Below, in pieces: positions 5,173 to 7,776 of a stretch of DNA of 7,776 nt (positions within the stretch are counted from its first letter, which is position 1; each line of letters opens with the position of its first letter). Location of the stretch: positions 1 to 7,776 of the forward strand of contig DALZZL010000172.1 of assembly GCA_031987425.1 (NCBI GenBank). The letters run 5' to 3'. The stretch is from Stenotrophomonas_A sp002429615. GTDB taxonomy: Bacteria; Pseudomonadota; Gammaproteobacteria; Xanthomonadales; Xanthomonadaceae. Under the pieces are notes generated by a model. That model made no database searches. It saw only the letters and a list, made by a program, of their open reading frames with translations, and was not told the origin of the DNA. A program made the position numbers and the translations under genes.

Positions 5173-7173
5173 ATGACCCAGCCCACCCGCCGCCAGCTGG
5201 CCAACGCCATCCGCTTCCTCGCCGCCGATGCGGTCGAAACCGCCAAATCCGGTCACCCGGGCATGCCCATGGGCATGGCCGACATCGCCGAAGTGCTGTG
5301 GAACGACTTCCTGCGCTACAGCCCGGCCGATCCGAAGTGGTTCAACCGCGACCGCTTCATCCTCTCCAACGGCCACGGCTCGATGCTGCAGTACGCGCTG
5401 CTGCACCTGACCGGCTATGACCTGCCGATCGAAGAGCTCAAGCACTTCCGGCAGCTGCACAGCAAGACCGCCGGCCATCCCGAGCGCAGCGAGACCCCCG
5501 GCGTGGAGACCACCACCGGTCCGCTCGGCCAGGGCTTCGCCAACGCCGTGGGCTTCGCGCTCGCCGAGAAACTGCTGGCGCAGCGCTACAACCGCGACGG
5601 CCACGCCATCGTCGACCACCGCACCTTCGTGTTCATGGGCGACGGCTGCCTGATGGAAGGCATCTCGCACGAAGCGGCCTCGCTCGCCGGCACCTGGGGC
5701 CTGGGCAAGCTGGTGTGCTTCTGGGACAACAACCACATCTCCATCGACGGCAACACCGATGGCTGGTTCACCGACAACACCCCCGAGCGCTTCGAAGCCT
5801 ACGGCTGGCACGTCATCCGCGACATCGACGGCCACAACCCGGATTCGATCAAGGCCGCCATCCAGCAGGCCCTGTCCGAGGAAGGCAAGCCGACCCTGAT
5901 CTGCTGCCGCACCATCATCGGTTTCGGCGCCCCGACCAAGGCCGGCAAGGAGTCCTCGCACGGCGCCGCGCTGGGCAAGGACGAACTGGAAGGCGCGCGC
6001 AAGGCGCTGGACTGGCCGTATGGTCCGTTCGAGATCCCGCAGGCCATCTACGACGGCTGGAACCACGTCGCCGCCGGCAAGCACGACCAGGCGCAGTGGC
6101 AGCAGGGCTTCGAGGCCTACGAAAAGGCCTTCCCGGCCGAAGCCGCCGAGCTGATGCGCCGTTACCACGGCGAGCTGCCGGCCGACTTCCTCGCCCAGGC
6201 CGATGCGTTCATCGCCAAGGCCCAGGCCGACGGCCAGACCATCGCCTCGCGCAAGGCTTCGCAGCTCACCATCGAAGCCTTCGCCCCGCTGCTGCCGGAA
6301 ATCGTCGGCGGCTCGGCCGACCTGGCGCATTCCAACCTGACCCTGTGGAAGGCCAGCAAGTCGGTCGCCACCACCGACCCGAACGCCAACTACGTCTATT
6401 ACGGCGTGCGCGAGTTCGGCATGACCGCCATCGCCAATGGCCTGGCGCTGCACGGCGGCTTCATTCCGTTCGACGCCACCTTCCTGGTGTTCAGCGACTA
6501 CGCCCGCAACGGCGTGCGCATGAGCGCGCTGATCCCGGCCCACGCCATCCATGTCTATACGCATGACTCGATCGGCCTGGGCGAGGACGGCCCGACCCAC
6601 CAGCCGGTCGAGCACCTGGCCTCGCTGCGCTACATCCCCAACAACGACGTGTGGCGCCCGTGCGACGCCGTCGAGTCGGCGGTGAGCTGGAAGGCCGCGA
6701 TCACCCGCAACGATGGCCCGAGCTGCCTGGTGTTCAGCCGTCAGAACCTGCCGCACCAGCCGCGCAGCGACGAACAGGTCAAGCAGATCGAACGCGGTGG
6801 CTACGTGCTGGCCGACGCCGAGGGCGGCACGCCGGACGTGATCCTGATCGGCACCGGTTCGGAAGTGGGCCTGGCCGTCGAGGCCAAGCAGCAGCTCGAC
6901 GCCGCCGGCCTGAAGACGCGCGTGGTCTCCATGCCGTCGACCGACGTGTTCGACCGCCAGGACAGCGCCTACCGTGAGTCGGTGCTGCCCAACGCGGTGC
7001 GCAAGCGCGTGGCGGTGGAAGCAGGCGTGACCGGCTTCTGGCGCAAGTACGTCGGCCTGGATGGCGACGTGGTCGGCATCGACACCTTCGGCGCCTCGGC
7101 GCCGGCGGAAGTGCTGTACAAGCACTTCGCCATCACCGTGGACCACGTGGTGGCGGCGGCGAAGGCGCTGTAA
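5173..7173 (+). CDS. tkt: Transketolase
   Basis: A cytoplasmic thiamine diphosphate enzyme of the non-oxidative pentose phosphate pathway. It moves a two-carbon ketol unit from xylulose 5-phosphate to ribose 5-phosphate or erythrose 4-phosphate, linking pentoses to fructose 6-phosphate and glyceraldehyde 3-phosphate. At 666 residues it has full bacterial length. In the N-terminal domain, the GHPGMPMG loop carries His28, GHGSM follows at 67-71, and the cofactor/Mg motif runs from GDG (156-158) to the Asn near 187 in DNNHISIDG. SSHGA near 261-265 holds the His equivalent to E. coli His261. The central pyrimidine-binding domain holds SRKAS (359-363), REFGM with the catalytic Glu414, and the signature YTHDSIGLGEDGPTHQP (462-478). 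FSRQNLPHQ (521-529) supplies the phosphate-binding Arg523. The C-terminal domain runs to AAKAL. The ATG at 5173 fits the conserved N-terminus (TRRQLANAIRFLAADAV); the longer open frame from 4930 would overlap the protease signal peptide. It appears monocistronic and ends in a strong terminator. E. coli numbering is from memory. Confidence 0.98.
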   Translation: MTQPTRRQLANAIRFLAADAVETAKSGHPGMPMGMADIAEVLWNDFLRYSPADPKWFNRDRFILSNGHGSMLQYALLHLTGYDLPIEELKHFRQLHSKTAGHPERSETPGVETTTGPLGQGFANAVGFALAEKLLAQRYNRDGHAIVDHRTFVFMGDGCLMEGISHEAASLAGTWGLGKLVCFWDNNHISIDGNTDGWFTDNTPERFEAYGWHVIRDIDGHNPDSIKAAIQQALSEEGKPTLICCRTIIGFGAPTKAGKESSHGAALGKDELEGARKALDWPYGPFEIPQAIYDGWNHVAAGKHDQAQWQQGFEAYEKAFPAEAAELMRRYHGELPADFLAQADAFIAKAQADGQTIASRKASQLTIEAFAPLLPEIVGGSADLAHSNLTLWKASKSVATTDPNANYVYYGVREFGMTAIANGLALHGGFIPFDATFLVFSDYARNGVRMSALIPAHAIHVYTHDSIGLGEDGPTHQPVEHLASLRYIPNNDVWRPCDAVESAVSWKAAITRNDGPSCLVFSRQNLPHQPRSDEQVKQIERGGYVLADAEGGTPDVILIGTGSEVGLAVEAKQQLDAAGLKTRVVSMPSTDVFDRQDSAYRESVLPNAVRKRVAVEAGVTGFWRKYVGLDGDVVGIDTFGASAPAEVLYKHFAITVDHVVAAAKAL

Positions 7174-7195
7174 GCCTTCCTGTCCCGCGGACGCG

Positions 7196-7224
7196 AAAGG
7201 CCGGCGGATTCCGCCGGCCTTTTT
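7196..7224 (+). terminator. Rho-independent terminator of transketolase
   Basis: A perfect 12-bp stem (AAAGGCCGGCGG at 7196-7207 against CCGCCGGCCTTT at 7211-7222) has a 3-base loop (ATT), and the right arm runs into TTTTT at 7220-7224. It lies 22 bases after the tkt stop. Read on the minus strand, the stem is followed by only three T, so it may also weakly terminate the convergent peptidase gene. Confidence 0.92.
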
Positions 7225-7248
7225 GCTTTCCGGGCGATGGCGCCTGGC

Positions 7249-7776
7249 TTACAGCGCCTGGCCGTCGTGCAGCACCGGATACGGATTGAGCGCCTCGCCT
7301 TCCCACCAGTGCCGTTCCGGGCCCAGCTTGAAGATCGCGAAATGCAGGTGCGGCGCCTCGGCGCTGGCATTGCCGGTGCTGCCGACATAGCCGATCACCT
7401 GGCCGCGATGGATCGCCTGCTTCTCCGCCAGCCCATCGGCATAGCGTTGCAGGTGCGCGTAGTAATACGCGTAACGGCCGCTGGGTTCGAACTGATAGAT
7501 GGTCAGGCCGCCGCGCTTGCTGTCGAAGAGTTTCTCCACCGTGCCGTCGGCCACCGCCAGCACCGGCGTGCCGGCCGTGGCCATGATGTCGATGGCGTCG
7601 TGCACGCGGCCCTCGCTGCGCGCATCGGTGAAGGTGTCATGCAGGTCGGCGCGGGTGATGCCTTGTACCGGGAGCAGCAGGCCGTTGCCGGGAGCGTCCT
7701 GCGTGGCGGTCGTGGGCGCCGGGCCCGAAGCCGGCACCGGCGCCGCGCCGACATGGCTGGCCTCCGCGACGGGCGC
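7249..7776 (-). CDS. M23-family (LytM/lysostaphin-type) zinc metallopeptidase, 5' end outside the window
   Basis: Probable peptidoglycan peptidase acting in the periplasm or at the envelope, cutting peptide cross-links, or acting as a regulator of other wall hydrolases. The frame is open to the right edge, so the start and any signal peptide or lipobox lie beyond 7776; a GTG at 7735-7737 is inside a Pro/Ala/Ser-rich linker and is unlikely to be the true start. Counting from that GTG, the peptidase fold covers about residues 31-150. All zinc-site residues are present: the HxxxD motif in GRVHDAIDI (His46, Asp50) and HLHF (His130, His132). His95 in YYYAHLQ is the usual additional active-site histidine. 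GTPVLAVADGTV and GQVIGYVGSTGNA are typical flanking strands. With the site intact, an active enzyme is more likely than an EnvC/NlpD-type degenerate activator. The gene is convergent with tkt across the terminator. Family assignment is secure; the substrate is unknown. Confidence 0.92.
   Translation of the reverse strand, partial: APVAEASHVGAAPVPASGPAPTTATQDAPGNGLLLPVQGITRADLHDTFTDARSEGRVHDAIDIMATAGTPVLAVADGTVEKLFDSKRGGLTIYQFEPSGRYAYYYAHLQRYADGLAEKQAIHRGQVIGYVGSTGNASAEAPHLHFAIFKLGPERHWWEGEALNPYPVLHDGQAL

Noticed and set aside
3950..5246. Two overlapping minus-strand frames (404 and 327 codons) over the protease 5' end
   Set aside because: Both are out-of-frame shadows of the S8 gene and its upstream region; they are Arg/Pro-rich and the true frame holds the whole catalytic triad.
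5715..6566. A 283-codon plus-strand frame within tkt
   Set aside because: It is a +1/+2 shadow of transketolase, dominated by Arg, Gly and Ala, with no ribosome binding site; tkt itself is intact across the region.
4978..7146. N-terminal extension of the protease frame as a giant fusion protein
   Set aside because: The extra 723 codons are the antisense of transketolase, and the signal peptide begins at the ATG at 4977, so an extension would bury it.
1..7776. CRISPR array, tRNA, rRNA, insertion sequence, prophage or toxin-antitoxin module
   Set aside because: I looked for regularly spaced repeats, tRNA-like folds, transposase motifs and paired small genes on both strands and found none; every long non-coding gap is accounted for by hairpins or promoter regions.

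Overview
This 7,776-base window is very GC-rich. It looks like chromosomal DNA from a gammaproteobacterium, most likely of the family Xanthomonadaceae or a close relative (Lysobacter, Luteimonas, Pseudoxanthomonas, Stenotrophomonas and Xanthomonas are the kinds of genera I have in mind). That placement is an inference. It rests on the strong G/C preference at third codon positions, the Xanthomonas-like mix of genes (S8-protease autotransporter, DAACS symporter, full-length transketolase, periplasmic M23 peptidase) and the hairpin style between genes. No rRNA or other marker gene is present to confirm it.

Layout from left to right. (1) Bases 1-331, plus strand: the 3' end of a gene that enters from the left edge, possibly the C-terminus of a BatD-like protein, followed at once by a small hairpin. 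(2) 421-1710, plus: a complete dicarboxylate/amino acid:cation symporter with a good ribosome binding site. (3) 1711-1755: a strong 15-bp hairpin between convergent genes. (4) 1756-4977, minus: a complete 1,073-residue subtilisin-family (S8) serine protease autotransporter with signal peptide, protease domain, short beta-helical stalk and C-terminal outer-membrane beta-barrel. (5) 4978-5172: a 195-bp divergent control region with an inverted repeat over a candidate -10 element. (6) 5173-7173, plus: a complete transketolase. (7) 7196-7224: a textbook rho-independent terminator. (8) 7249-7776, minus: an M23 (LytM-type) zinc metallopeptidase whose 5' end lies beyond the right edge.

The genes do not form one operon. 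Adjacent genes are mostly convergent or divergent, separated by hairpins, and each appears to be its own transcription unit. Their roles are nutrient uptake at the inner membrane, secreted proteolysis, the non-oxidative pentose phosphate pathway, and probably cell-wall remodelling. I see no mobile element, CRISPR array, tRNA, rRNA or phage gene, and I found no convincing undescribed multi-gene system. The points most worth a second look are the changed cation-site residues in the symporter, the cysteine-bearing insert in the autotransporter protease, and the inverted repeat upstream of transketolase. The very long antisense reading frames are a codon-usage artefact and a real annotation hazard.
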